NCBI RefSeq assembly: GCF_024355225.1
Contig: NZ_VCNH01000008.1
Location: 3,100,001-3,164,000, forward strand
Direction: 5' to 3'
Source: Roseovarius sp. M141
GTDB lineage: Bacteria; Pseudomonadota; Alphaproteobacteria; Rhodobacterales; Rhodobacteraceae
DNA: 64,000 bases
Shown: piece by piece, positions 52,933 to 60,855 of the stretch
Layout of the letters: each line of letters opens with the position of its first letter
Numbering within the stretch: position 1 is the stretch's first letter
The notes under the pieces: generated by a model
The model's database searches: none
Seen by the model: only the letters and a program-made list of their open reading frames with translations
What the model was told of the DNA's origin: nothing
Program-made: the position numbers and the translations under genes

Positions 52933-53421
52933 ATGACCGAGAAGTTCACAGATTACCTAAGCGACAATGCCCGCGAGGCATCCATCAACCATCTGAATAC
53001 CTCGCTGGCGACCGGCATCCAACTGCAACTGGCGCTCAAGCAGGCGCACTGGAACATCAAAGGGCCCAGCTTTATCGGTATTCACGAGCTTCTGGACGAG
53101 GTGCGCGCCCGCATGGACGAACATGTCGACGTCATCGCCGAACGCATCGTCATTCTGGGCGGCACCGCCGACGGCACGCTGGAAGGCGTCGAAAAGAACG
53201 GCAAGCTGGACGCCTACCCGCGCGATGCAGTGCATCAGGATACCCACATCGAAGCGCTGAAGACGCGCATGGTGCAGTTTGCATCGCTGGCACATGAGGG
53301 CCTCAAGGAAACGGGCGAAGCGGGAGACGAAGAAACCGCAGACCTCTACACCGCCGTCAGCCGTGGCGTCAGCAAGGACGCATGGTTCATCGGCGCGCAT
53401 CACACGGAAGCCAAAAAGTGA
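52933..53421 (+). CDS. dps: Dps family DNA-protection ferritin-like protein
   Basis: A 162-residue mini-ferritin that stores iron oxidised with peroxide and protects DNA. The five ferroxidase residues align to H39, H51, D55, D66 and E70, all present, with KQAHWNIKGPSFIGIHE as signature. AAAGGA precedes ATG 52933. A monocistronic unit ended by a strong terminator. Confidence 0.93.
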   Translation: MTEKFTDYLSDNAREASINHLNTSLATGIQLQLALKQAHWNIKGPSFIGIHELLDEVRARMDEHVDVIAERIVILGGTADGTLEGVEKNGKLDAYPRDAVHQDTHIEALKTRMVQFASLAHEGLKETGEAGDEETADLYTAVSRGVSKDAWFIGAHHTEAKK

Positions 53422-53449
53422 TTTCAGTTCGTAAAGTAACCAGCTTCAG

Positions 53450-53481
53450 GGGGTAGCCAAAGGGCTACCCCTTTTCTTCTT
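53450..53481 (+). terminator. Terminator after dps
   Basis: A perfect 9-bp stem (53450-53458 with 53463-53471), four-base loop, followed by TTTTCTTCTT on the plus strand. Confidence 0.9.
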
Positions 53482-53504
53482 GTGCGCCATGCGAGGCGGC
53501 GCTG

Positions 53505-54257
53505 TCACAGCAGATGCGTCGCGGCAAAGGCCAGCAGGAACCCCACCGCCGCGATCGGCCCGGACAGTGCATGGATTTCGTCAAACGCTTCGGGGATCAT
53601 CGTATCTATCAGCATGACGAATATCGCCCCCGCCGCAAAGGCTGTGGCGGCCGCAATCCAGAACGGTGCCAGCGATCCGATTACCGTATATCCCAGAAAC
53701 GCCGCACAACTGCAGGCCAGCGTGATGGCGGTCCAGATACCAAAGATATAGATTGCAGACTTGCCCGCCCGCTTCATCCCGATCGTGCTGGACAGCCCCT
53801 CGGGTATGTTCGAGATCACGATCGCCAGCAGCGTCACCAGTGCCACGCCTTCGCCATCCAGCAGCGATATGCCGATGGCCGCGCTTTCCGGGACCCCGTC
53901 CAGCAATGATCCGATGGCGATGGCCAGCGATGCGGCGACGCTGGCGGCGGGGGCGCGGCCCGATACCTTGCGTTCGCGCGCGCCAGCCCGCGCAAGGATC
54001 GCGTTCGCCAGCGCATAGAGGGCCGCGCCGCCGATAAATCCGGCAACGGCAGCGCCGGTGCCGCCGATGCTGAACGCCTCGTCCATCAGATCGAACGCCA
54101 GCGCCGAGATCAGCACGCCGATCCCGAATGCCATAATGGACGATGCCAAGACGGCCGGCAGGCGCAGGAAATACCCCACGGACGCGCCCAGCAGCAGCGC
54201 GCTACCCGCGACCAGACCCCAGAGGGCGGCCTGCAGTCCCAACGGGATCACGTCCAT
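53505..54257 (-). CDS. ZIP-family metal transporter
   Basis: A 250-residue inner-membrane protein with about eight helices. The helix-4/5 motifs GSLLDGVPESAAIGISLL and SNIPEGLSSTIGM match the ZIP permease metal site, with Asp in place of the usual His in the first. Substrate probably zinc, iron or manganese. ATG 54257 is chosen because AGGAG is six bases upstream. It is divergent from hemN, whose FNR-like box lies between them. Confidence 0.85.
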   Translation of the reverse strand: MDVIPLGLQAALWGLVAGSALLLGASVGYFLRLPAVLASSIMAFGIGVLISALAFDLMDEAFSIGGTGAAVAGFIGGAALYALANAILARAGARERKVSGRAPAASVAASLAIAIGSLLDGVPESAAIGISLLDGEGVALVTLLAIVISNIPEGLSSTIGMKRAGKSAIYIFGIWTAITLACSCAAFLGYTVIGSLAPFWIAAATAFAAGAIFVMLIDTMIPEAFDEIHALSGPIAAVGFLLAFAATHLL

Positions 54258-54298
54258 CAGCATCTCCTGTGACAACAGCGCGCAATATCGCGGTGAAC

Positions 54299-54312
54299 TT
54301 GATCTGGCACAA
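54299..54312 (+). promoter_or_regulatory. FNR/FnrL-type binding site before hemN
   Basis: TTGATCTGGCACAA matches the FNR consensus TTGAT-N4-ATCAA at 8 of 10 positions. It lies 35 bases before the hemN start. FnrL control of hemN is known in Rhodobacter, which supports the call. Confidence 0.6.
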
Positions 54313-54346
54313 GGTCTGTCGCGCGCGCCTGTGCGACAGCACCCTC

Positions 54347-55702
54347 ATGGAACATCTGGACACACTCCGCGCACTGGGCCTCTTTGACGCCCGCGTGCCC
54401 CGCTATACCTCTTACCCGACGGCGCCGGTCTTCTCCCCCGACGTGGGCAGCGGTTTTCAGGCCGATGCGCTGGCCGCGCTGGATCCTGCGCAGCCGGTGT
54501 CGGTCTATCTGCACATTCCGTTCTGCGAACGCCTGTGCTGGTTCTGCGCCTGCCGGACGCAAGGCACCCAGACGCTGAGCCCGGTCGAAAGCTATATCGG
54601 CACGCTCGAGGCCGAGTTGGCGCTGGTGGCCAAAACGATCCCCGCGGGGCTGCGCATGGGCCGCCTGCACTGGGGCGGGGGCACGCCGACAATTCTGCCG
54701 CCGCACCTGATCCACCGCCTCGCCGGCGCGGTCAAGGCCGCGATACCTCCGGCGGATGGTTGGGAATTTTCGGTCGAGATCGACCCGACGATGGTGGACC
54801 GCGCCAAGATAGATGCGCTGGCCGCCGAGGGGATGAACCGCGCCAGTATCGGCATTCAGGATTTCGACCCAGAGGTGCAGGCCGCAATCGGGCGCGAACA
54901 ACCCTATGACATTACCCGCGCTTGCGTGGACGATCTGCGCGCTGCCGGGATCACGTCGCTGAACTGCGATCTGGTCTATGGTCTGCCCCACCAGACCGAC
55001 GCGCGCATCGCCGATACGGTGGCCAAGGTGCTGACGCTTGCCCCCGAACGCATCGCCCTTTTCGGCTACGCCCATGTGCCATGGGTGGCCAAGCGGCAAA
55101 AGCTGATCGACGAAAACGCCCTGCCGGGTGACGTGGCCCGCCACCGCCTGTCCGAACTGGCCGCAGCGCAATTTTGCGCCGCCGGGTTCGAGCCGATCGG
55201 CATCGACCATTTCGCCCGCCCGGGCGACGAACTGGCCCTGGCCAAGGATCAGGGGCGGCTACGGCGCAATTTCCAGGGGTATACGGCGGACAGTTGCGCC
55301 ACGCTGATCGGTCTTGGCGCCTCGTCGATCTCGCGGTTGCCCGCCGGGTATGTCCAGAACGCTGCCGCGACCGCCGCCTATATCCAGCGGATCGAGGCTG
55401 GGCAATTGGCAGGCGCACGCGGGCATGTGATGAGCGCGGACGATTTGATGCGCGCTGATGCCATCGAAATGCTGATGTGCGAGTTTGCCATCGACCGTGC
55501 AGCGCTGCGCGCAAGATATGGCGATCTGACCGCCAGTCTGGACCGTGATCTGGCGCAAATCACCGCGCGGTTTGGCGCGTTGGTGACGCTGGATGCGCAG
55601 ACGCTGACCTTGCTGCCCGAAGGGCGCGCGTTGACGCGGATTGTCGCCAGCGCGCTGGATGCGCATATGCCCGACGGGGTGCGTTTCAGCCGCGCATCCT
55701 GA
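54347..55702 (+). CDS. hemN: Oxygen-independent coproporphyrinogen III oxidase (radical SAM)
   Basis: Converts coproporphyrinogen III to protoporphyrinogen IX without oxygen, for heme. A 451-residue radical SAM enzyme: CERLCWFCAC holds the CxxxCxxC iron-sulfur ligands, with the extra Cys of HemN, and YTSYPTAPVF at the start is typical. The start at ATG 54347 follows the N-terminal consensus; the upstream open frame is not part of the family. Its upstream FNR-like box suggests low-oxygen induction. Confidence 0.95.
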   Translation: MEHLDTLRALGLFDARVPRYTSYPTAPVFSPDVGSGFQADALAALDPAQPVSVYLHIPFCERLCWFCACRTQGTQTLSPVESYIGTLEAELALVAKTIPAGLRMGRLHWGGGTPTILPPHLIHRLAGAVKAAIPPADGWEFSVEIDPTMVDRAKIDALAAEGMNRASIGIQDFDPEVQAAIGREQPYDITRACVDDLRAAGITSLNCDLVYGLPHQTDARIADTVAKVLTLAPERIALFGYAHVPWVAKRQKLIDENALPGDVARHRLSELAAAQFCAAGFEPIGIDHFARPGDELALAKDQGRLRRNFQGYTADSCATLIGLGASSISRLPAGYVQNAAATAAYIQRIEAGQLAGARGHVMSADDLMRADAIEMLMCEFAIDRAALRARYGDLTASLDRDLAQITARFGALVTLDAQTLTLLPEGRALTRIVASALDAHMPDGVRFSRAS

Positions 55703-55732
55703 CGCGCAGAAAACAACAGAATGTTTGTCACA

Positions 55733-56029
55733 TTAAGCGGGCGGCTCAGTGTCGCCCGTTTTGTTGAAGCCCGGAAGGCCGCGTTTCGTACTGTTGCGTG
55801 ACGTCTTCAGCACCGTGCCATCCTCGGCGCAGGTCAGGCGCACGCGCCGGGCGCCGTACCAGAACGTCATCCGAAATGTCCCCTCATCGTCGCCTGTGCC
55901 CGTCTCAAACTGGCTGGTGATGTTGCCTGCACGCATCGCGTCGGCCACGTCGCCGGGCGGCAGGTCAAACAGGGCGCCCAGATCGACCGCATCGATCACG
56001 GCACCGTCGCCGTCGCGTGTCACCTTCAT
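55733..56029 (-). CDS. Small conserved protein, DUF6522-like
   Basis: A 98-residue soluble protein beginning MKVTRDGDGAVIDAVDLGALFDLPPGDVADAMRAG with FRMTFWYGARRVRLT near the middle. It resembles a small proteobacterial family that I associate with DUF6522; assignment is tentative. No catalytic motif is visible. It converges on hemN, with about 30 bases between the stops, and lies 20 bases after the histidine kinase gene on the same strand. Confidence 0.6.
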   Translation of the reverse strand: MKVTRDGDGAVIDAVDLGALFDLPPGDVADAMRAGNITSQFETGTGDDEGTFRMTFWYGARRVRLTCAEDGTVLKTSRNSTKRGLPGFNKTGDTEPPA

Positions 56030-56049
56030 CTGTGCCTCCCTTCAGTGCG

Positions 56050-57825
56050 TTACACGCGCGGTATGTGTTGATCAGGTTCGAACGCCTGTAGCTTGAAACT
56101 GATTTGCATGGAATACCAACCGCTCTCTTTCTCCTTGCTGACAAAGCGGCCATCGAGCTGCGCGCAGAATGCGTGAATCAGCTTGAGGCCCAGGCCCTGC
56201 TCTGTCTCGCCCGGCACGTCTGACGTGACGGTGTTCGCGATTTCGAACAGGACCATGTCGGGCAGGTCGGGGTCCGGGCGCAGGCGCACCCGGATGACGC
56301 GGCGCCCATCCGGCCCGGCACCGCCGTATTTCAGCGCATTGGTGAACCCTTCGGCAGCCAGCATCGCCAGAGGGCCGGCCTGATCGGGCACCAGAACGAC
56401 CGGCTGCAAATCAAAGTCGACGTCAAGTGGCGCGGACGCCCCTCCGCTCAGAGTGGCCAACTGCCGCAGCAAGTCGTCCAACAGGATATCGACGCGCACT
56501 TGGCTGACCATCGGCGTCTCGTACAGGCCGCGGTGAACGGCGGCGAGACTGGTCAGCCGGTCCTGCACCTTGCGCAGTGCACTGCGTGTATCCGGCGTGG
56601 GCGCCGTCCGGGCCTGCATGCTGAGGATCGAGGACATCAGTTGCAGGTTGTTCTTGACCCGGTGATGCACCTCCTTGATCAGCACGTCACGCTCGTGAAC
56701 GGTGTTTTCCAGATCCGCCTCATCACGGATGACTTTTTGCGCCATGGACGCAAACGTCTCACCGATCTCGCGCAGTTCGCTGGGGGCGCTTTCCAGAGCC
56801 TCGTTGTGAAACACGCGGCGCCCTTCGGCAAAATCGCGCATCTGGCGGCCCAGAATGCGCACCGGGCGAATGACCTGAAGCCTGATCGCAACCAGCGCCA
56901 CAACCAGACTGATGAGCCACATCAATAGCGGAAAGAGCAGCGTCAGCGTGGCAAAGGCCCGCTCGCGGACCTGCGGGCGCGCCGGGTCCCAACTGCCCAA
57001 GGCGTAGGCACGGCCTTCGACAATGGGCACCACGGCAAATTCGCGCGTCGCGCCGCTGCGCGTCTCTTCGGTGAACAACTGCTTGCCGCCACCGACCAGA
57101 TCGGCCAGCTCGGTTTCGGACGGCAGGAATGCGTCCAGTTGGTCTGCTGGACGGTCGGATGTCAGGATCTGTCCCCGGTCATTGAACGTCACAATCACCG
57201 CGTTTTCTGCCATACGGTCGGCCTTGCGCCGGGCCACCAGAGCTTCTGTCAGAACCGACAGATTGACATATCCCTTGAGTATGCCCTGCGCACTGAAAAC
57301 CGGCTGCTGCACAATCACGACAGGTTTACCGCTGGCCCCGCCAGAGGGATTGTAACTGATGGAGAAAGCGCCCCGCTTCATCGCATTTCGCAGCGACTCA
57401 ATTCCGCTAAAGTCGTAGGACTTGCCGAAATTGTTGCAATCCGAGCGACGATTGACATCGATAAAGCCCAAAAACACCACCTGATCATTACGCGACGCCG
57501 AATAACGCATCAGGTCTGCGCAAACGGCATCGGTAGGACCAAGAACCACAAGCGCGTCGGCAAGCCCCTGAGTTATCCCTTGCGCGCTCTGGATCACCTC
57601 GCGTTCGGGCTGCGCAAGGCGGGAGGTCTGCGCGCTGAGGCTGGCGCGGTAGGTGTCGCGCGCAGTATTGACCGCGCGTTGCGTTTGCGCCACGGCGATG
57701 ATGCCCAGCGGCAACAGCGCCAGCGTCAGAAGCAGCGCGGTACGCGGCAAAAGGGCATCGCTTCGCCTCAGAGATTGCCACCCCTGTTCGGGAACGGCAG
57801 CCTTTTCCGGACGCTTGGTATCCAT
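56050..57825 (-). CDS. Membrane sensor histidine kinase of the general stress response (HisKA_2 type)
   Basis: A 591-residue kinase: helix 1 about 28-46, a periplasmic sensing domain to about 288, helix 2 about 292-316, HAMP-like linker, phospho-acceptor in EVHHRVKNNLQL (H388), and a HATPase domain with N496 (AEGFTNALKYGG) and GLGLKLI. Kinases of this type phosphorylate PhyR to start the general stress response. ATG 57825 is chosen, two bases after the ecfG stop; the longer frame reads back into ecfG. Same operon as nepR-ecfG. Confidence 0.9.
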   Translation of the reverse strand: MDTKRPEKAAVPEQGWQSLRRSDALLPRTALLLTLALLPLGIIAVAQTQRAVNTARDTYRASLSAQTSRLAQPEREVIQSAQGITQGLADALVVLGPTDAVCADLMRYSASRNDQVVFLGFIDVNRRSDCNNFGKSYDFSGIESLRNAMKRGAFSISYNPSGGASGKPVVIVQQPVFSAQGILKGYVNLSVLTEALVARRKADRMAENAVIVTFNDRGQILTSDRPADQLDAFLPSETELADLVGGGKQLFTEETRSGATREFAVVPIVEGRAYALGSWDPARPQVRERAFATLTLLFPLLMWLISLVVALVAIRLQVIRPVRILGRQMRDFAEGRRVFHNEALESAPSELREIGETFASMAQKVIRDEADLENTVHERDVLIKEVHHRVKNNLQLMSSILSMQARTAPTPDTRSALRKVQDRLTSLAAVHRGLYETPMVSQVRVDILLDDLLRQLATLSGGASAPLDVDFDLQPVVLVPDQAGPLAMLAAEGFTNALKYGGAGPDGRRVIRVRLRPDPDLPDMVLFEIANTVTSDVPGETEQGLGLKLIHAFCAQLDGRFVSKEKESGWYSMQISFKLQAFEPDQHIPRV

Positions 57826-57827
57826 GG

Positions 57828-58409
57828 TCACATCGCGCCCGGGTTCCGACTGATGACTGCAATGGTCGCTTGGTCTGTCAGCTCCATCGCCTCGTCCTCG
57901 CGCATGTCGAGCATCTCGGCCAGCCGCTTGCGCCCGCGATTGGCGCGGCTCTTGACTGTGCCAACGGCGCAGCCGCACATCTTGGCCGCTTCCTCGTAGG
58001 CAAAGCCCTGCGCGCCGACCAGTATCAACGCCTCACGCTGTTCAGCAGGAAGCTGTTCGAACGCACGACGAAAATCGGTGAGGGCAAGGCGGCCGTCATG
58101 TGCCGGCTTTTCCGACATGCGCTCGGTCATGGCCCCATCCACATCCGCGACTTCGCGCTTGGCCTTGCGCCGTTCTGAATAGAATGTGTTACGCAGGATC
58201 GTGAACAACCAGGCGCGCATGTTGGTGCCGGCAGTGAATTTGTCGATATTCGTCCACGCCTTGACGACGGTGTCCTGAACCAGATCGTCCGCCCGCGCCA
58301 TATCACGCGTCAACGATAGCGCAAAGGCGCGCATCGGTTTGAGATGCGTCACGATTTCGTCGCGCGGATCAAGTGGCGGACCACTTTCGTCACTTTTTTT
58401 CTGTATCAT
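57828..58409 (-). CDS. ecfG: General stress response ECF sigma factor
   Basis: A 193-residue sigma factor of the ECF15/EcfG group: region 2 (ARADDLVQDTVVKAWTNIDKF) and region 4 (EEAAKMCGCAVGTVKSRANRGRKRL). It recognises GGAAC-N16/17-CGTT promoters and is held by NepR. Its start overlaps nepR by four bases. Confidence 0.95.
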   Translation of the reverse strand: MIQKKSDESGPPLDPRDEIVTHLKPMRAFALSLTRDMARADDLVQDTVVKAWTNIDKFTAGTNMRAWLFTILRNTFYSERRKAKREVADVDGAMTERMSEKPAHDGRLALTDFRRAFEQLPAEQREALILVGAQGFAYEEAAKMCGCAVGTVKSRANRGRKRLAEMLDMREDEAMELTDQATIAVISRNPGAM

Positions 58410-58600
58410 TTTTCGCTGTCCTGCTCGCGCAACTGGCGCAGCAAATCCTGAAAACGGTCCGGCACGCTGTCATCCAGCATGTCATCGTAAACACGTCTCA
58501 GGTTATCGTCGATCTGATTGCGTTTAGGTTGCCCCTGTTTAGGCTGCCCCTGTGGCGCGTTCCTGCCACTTTCATCCCCATCGCCCTTGCCTGTGGTCAT
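58406..58600 (-). CDS. nepR: Anti-sigma factor NepR
   Basis: A short anti-sigma factor that binds EcfG until phosphorylated PhyR takes it away. The core QIDDNLRRVYDDMLDDSVPDRFQDLLRQL is the NepR signature. The start is ATG 58600 (64 residues); a TTG at 58612 would give 68. Upstream there is a GGAAC-N16-CGTT promoter. Confidence 0.92.
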   Translation of the reverse strand: MTTGKGDGDESGRNAPQGQPKQGQPKRNQIDDNLRRVYDDMLDDSVPDRFQDLLRQLREQDSEK

Positions 58601-58658
58601 CACGTCTGCCAATCCATAAATAGTCGCCCTCGAGCCGTCTCTTTTTTACACGCGCGTG

Positions 58659-58684
58659 GGAACCAAACGCGTTCATACTGGGTT
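58659..58684 (+). promoter_or_regulatory. EcfG-type promoter of phyR
   Basis: GGAAC at 58659-58663, a 17-base spacer and GGTT at 58681-58684, 47 bases before phyR. It overlaps the divergent nepR promoter. Confidence 0.65.
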
Positions 58685-58690
58685 GGTTCC
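58666..58690 (-). promoter_or_regulatory. EcfG-type promoter of nepR-ecfG-kinase
   Basis: On the minus strand GGAAC (58690-58686), 16 bases, and CGTT (58669-58666), a perfect GGAAC-N16-CGTT, 66 bases before nepR. Confidence 0.8.
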
Positions 58691-58730
58691 CGACATGAAT
58701 TGAAAAATACCGAATAAATACGGAGCAACA

Positions 58731-59561
58731 ATGGGTATCTCTGACACCAAGCCGGACTTCTCTCAGCAGATAGCGCATCACCTTCCCTATCTGCGCAGAT
58801 ATGCCCGCGCCCTGACAGGCAGCCAGTCCAGCGGGGACGCCTTTGCAACCGCCACGCTAGAGGCAATTCTCGAAGACAGGGCAGCCTATGCAAACGATCC
58901 ATCACCGCGCGTCGCCCTTTTCCGCGCCTTTCGCCTTGTCTGGCAAAGCGTCGGCGCACCGGACATGGGCGAGGACGGCGCATCGGCCAGCCGCAATCTG
59001 GAGACAGCAGCGCAGGACCACATGCGCGCACTGACACCCGATACGCGCCAAGCGCTGCTGCTGAACTCAATCGAAGAATTCAGCCCGCAGGAAATTGGCG
59101 CGATCATGGACATCAGCGCAACCGATGCCGAAGACCTGATCGCAACCGCGCGCCGTGACATTGAAAACAGCATGGCCGGCAACGTTCTTATCATCGAGGA
59201 CGAGGCGATCATCGCGATGGACCTGCACAGCATCGTCTCATCCATCGGTCACAATGTCACCGGCATCGGGCGCACCCGCGACGCGGCGATTGAACTGGGC
59301 TTGCAGAAGATACCGGACCTGATCTTGGCCGACATTCAGCTGGCCGATAATTCCAGCGGCATAGACGCGGTCAAGGCGCTGCTGGACCAGGTGGGCGACA
59401 TCCCGGTGATCTTTATCACCGCCTTCCCTGAACGCCTGCTGACCGGTGACAAGCCAGAACCGGCGTTCGTGATTGCCAAGCCCTACAACGAAGATCAGGT
59501 GCGCTCTGCCGTGAGTCAGGCGATGTTCTTCTCGTCGACAGAGACGCTCAAAACCGCCTGA
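58731..59561 (+). CDS. phyR: General stress response regulator PhyR
   Basis: A 276-residue anti-anti-sigma response regulator. Residues 1-140 form a sigma-like domain that mimics EcfG; the receiver (about 150-270) has the acidic pocket EDE (156-158), phospho-acceptor D201 (LADIQLAD) and the FATGUY-type segment FITAFPERLLTG with the conserved Lys in IAKPY. When phosphorylated it binds NepR and frees EcfG. GGAG precedes ATG 58731. Divergent from nepR. Confidence 0.96.
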   Translation: MGISDTKPDFSQQIAHHLPYLRRYARALTGSQSSGDAFATATLEAILEDRAAYANDPSPRVALFRAFRLVWQSVGAPDMGEDGASASRNLETAAQDHMRALTPDTRQALLLNSIEEFSPQEIGAIMDISATDAEDLIATARRDIENSMAGNVLIIEDEAIIAMDLHSIVSSIGHNVTGIGRTRDAAIELGLQKIPDLILADIQLADNSSGIDAVKALLDQVGDIPVIFITAFPERLLTGDKPEPAFVIAKPYNEDQVRSAVSQAMFFSSTETLKTA

Positions 59562-59590
59562 TCCAATCGGGGTTCTAAACCTGATAGCCT

Positions 59591-59620
59591 AGCCGTCGAC
59601 AGTTTTTCCTGTCGGCGGCT
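59591..59620 (+). terminator. Hairpin terminator after phyR
   Basis: A 12-bp stem with one G-U pair (59591-59602 with 59609-59620, loop TTTTTC), 30 bases after the stop. The T-run after it is weak. Confidence 0.6.
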
Positions 59621-59801
59621 TTGTCGTAAGAGGGACACAAACCGTATTGGTTCACATCGCCAAAAGTCGGAGCAACTTTCATCACACTTTCATCACTCTG
59701 ACATCACGCCGACTTTCGCCGCCTCGTCACGGCCCACGACAAGCTGCACCTCCCTCAGATCAACCAAGGGCGTCCCGATATTGCAGGTCGGGCCTCAACG
59801 T

Positions 59802-59975
59802 TCAGCGCGGCCCTCTTCCGTGAAACGCGCGGGCGATCAATGCGATGACAAACAAGACGATAAATATAAAGAACAAAATCTGCGCGATCCCCGCAGACGC
59901 AGACGCGATACCGCCAAAGCCGAATACGGCAGCGACAAGCGCTACGATCAAGAAAACAACGGCCCAATAGAGCAT
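59802..59975 (-). CDS. DUF1328 (YtjA-type) small membrane protein
   Basis: A 57-residue protein with two helices, starting [22 protein letters not shown], then [22 protein letters not shown] and a short basic tail HGRGPR. This is the DUF1328 pattern; such proteins are often stress-induced. AAAGGAG eight bases before ATG 59975. A perfect EcfG-type promoter lies 52 bases upstream. Confidence 0.88.
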   Translation of the reverse strand: MLYWAVVFLIVALVAAVFGFGGIASASAGIAQILFFIFIVLFVIALIARAFHGRGPR

Positions 59976-60026
59976 TTGTATCTCCTTTCCATGGGGTGCT
60001 AGTGTGAATCCACTTGGTTAACTTCA

Positions 60027-60051
60027 AACGCCCTTCCAATCAGGGGGTTCC
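60027..60051 (-). promoter_or_regulatory. EcfG-type promoter of the DUF1328 gene
   Basis: On the minus strand GGAAC (60051-60047), a 16-base spacer and CGTT (60030-60027), identical in layout to the nepR promoter. Confidence 0.8.
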
Positions 60052-60073
60052 CGCACACGGCAAAATATAGATG

Positions 60074-60098
60074 GGAACCAAACGCCCACTGACGCGTT
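60074..60098 (+). promoter_or_regulatory. EcfG-type promoter of the YqjD-like gene
   Basis: GGAAC (60074-60078), 16 bases, CGTT (60095-60098), 42 bases before the start of the gene at 60140. Confidence 0.8.
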
Positions 60099-60139
60099 GC
60101 TGCATCTGACAGACGTTCAAGTTTCAGGAGGCCACGGAT

Positions 60140-60460
60140 ATGGCACAAAACAAAGCAGCAGCCCCCGACAGTGATGACCTGCAGGACCAGATCGCCACAT
60201 TGCGCCAGGACATCGGTGCAATCACCGAGACGCTGGGCCAAATGGCAAAGGCGCAGCGCGATAGCATGACAGAAGCCGCGCAGAAGCGTTTCGACGATGC
60301 GCGCTCGCGCGGGGCCGATGCGGTTTCCGCCGCGCAGGCGCAGGCAAACGCGCTGAATGCCCAAGCACATGATTTCGTTCAGGAGAAACCCGCACTCTCA
60401 CTGGGTATGGCTGCCGCGTTGGGCTTTGTCGTGGGCATTCTGTCCACCTCGCGCCGCTGA
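60140..60460 (+). CDS. ElaB/YqjD-like (DUF883) membrane-anchored protein
   Basis: A 106-residue protein: a long amphipathic, probably coiled, N-terminal part (LQDQIATLRQDIGAITETLGQMAKAQ...), then one C-terminal helix in EKPALSLGMAAALGFVVGILSTSRR, the typical YqjD tail. In E. coli the relatives bind ribosomes at the membrane in stationary phase. GGAGG lies upstream. It sits behind an EcfG-type promoter, with a holin-like gene eight bases after it. Confidence 0.85.
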   Translation: MAQNKAAAPDSDDLQDQIATLRQDIGAITETLGQMAKAQRDSMTEAAQKRFDDARSRGADAVSAAQAQANALNAQAHDFVQEKPALSLGMAAALGFVVGILSTSRR

Positions 60461-60468
60461 TCGCAGCA

Positions 60469-60840
60469 ATGGGCCTTGTATCCGCAGTCAAGGACCGCTC
60501 GGCGCGCGCCATACGGCGCGCGCTGATCTGCGTCGTGGGTGGAATTTTCGTTTCGGTAGGTCTCGGCTTTCTGACCTCAGCTGCCTGGATCATGCTGGAG
60601 GATGCTTATTCAGCATTCGCTGCGGCGCTTATTCTGGCAGGGATTTACACCGGCACCGGGCTGATTGCCTTGGGCGTGGCTTCATCGTCGTCCAAGCGCG
60701 ACGCAGACGCAACGCCCCCCCTCAGCGATCCCGCCACCCCGCCGAAGCCGGGCGCGACGCCCCCCTTGGCCGAGGCATTCATCATCGGCTTTAACGCGGC
60801 CCTTGCTGCGCGGGGCCGTGGACCCACGGACGGGAAATGA
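60469..60840 (+). CDS. Phage holin-like / YqjE-type membrane protein
   Basis: A 123-residue protein with two helices (about 18-42 and 48-70) and a Pro-rich soluble tail. It resembles the phage-holin-like YqjE family that accompanies yqjD. Likely part of the same stress transcript. No lysis function is implied. Confidence 0.72.
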   Translation: MGLVSAVKDRSARAIRRALICVVGGIFVSVGLGFLTSAAWIMLEDAYSAFAAALILAGIYTGTGLIALGVASSSSKRDADATPPLSDPATPPKPGATPPLAEAFIIGFNAALAARGRGPTDGK

Positions 60841-60855
60841 ACGCCGGGCCGATAT

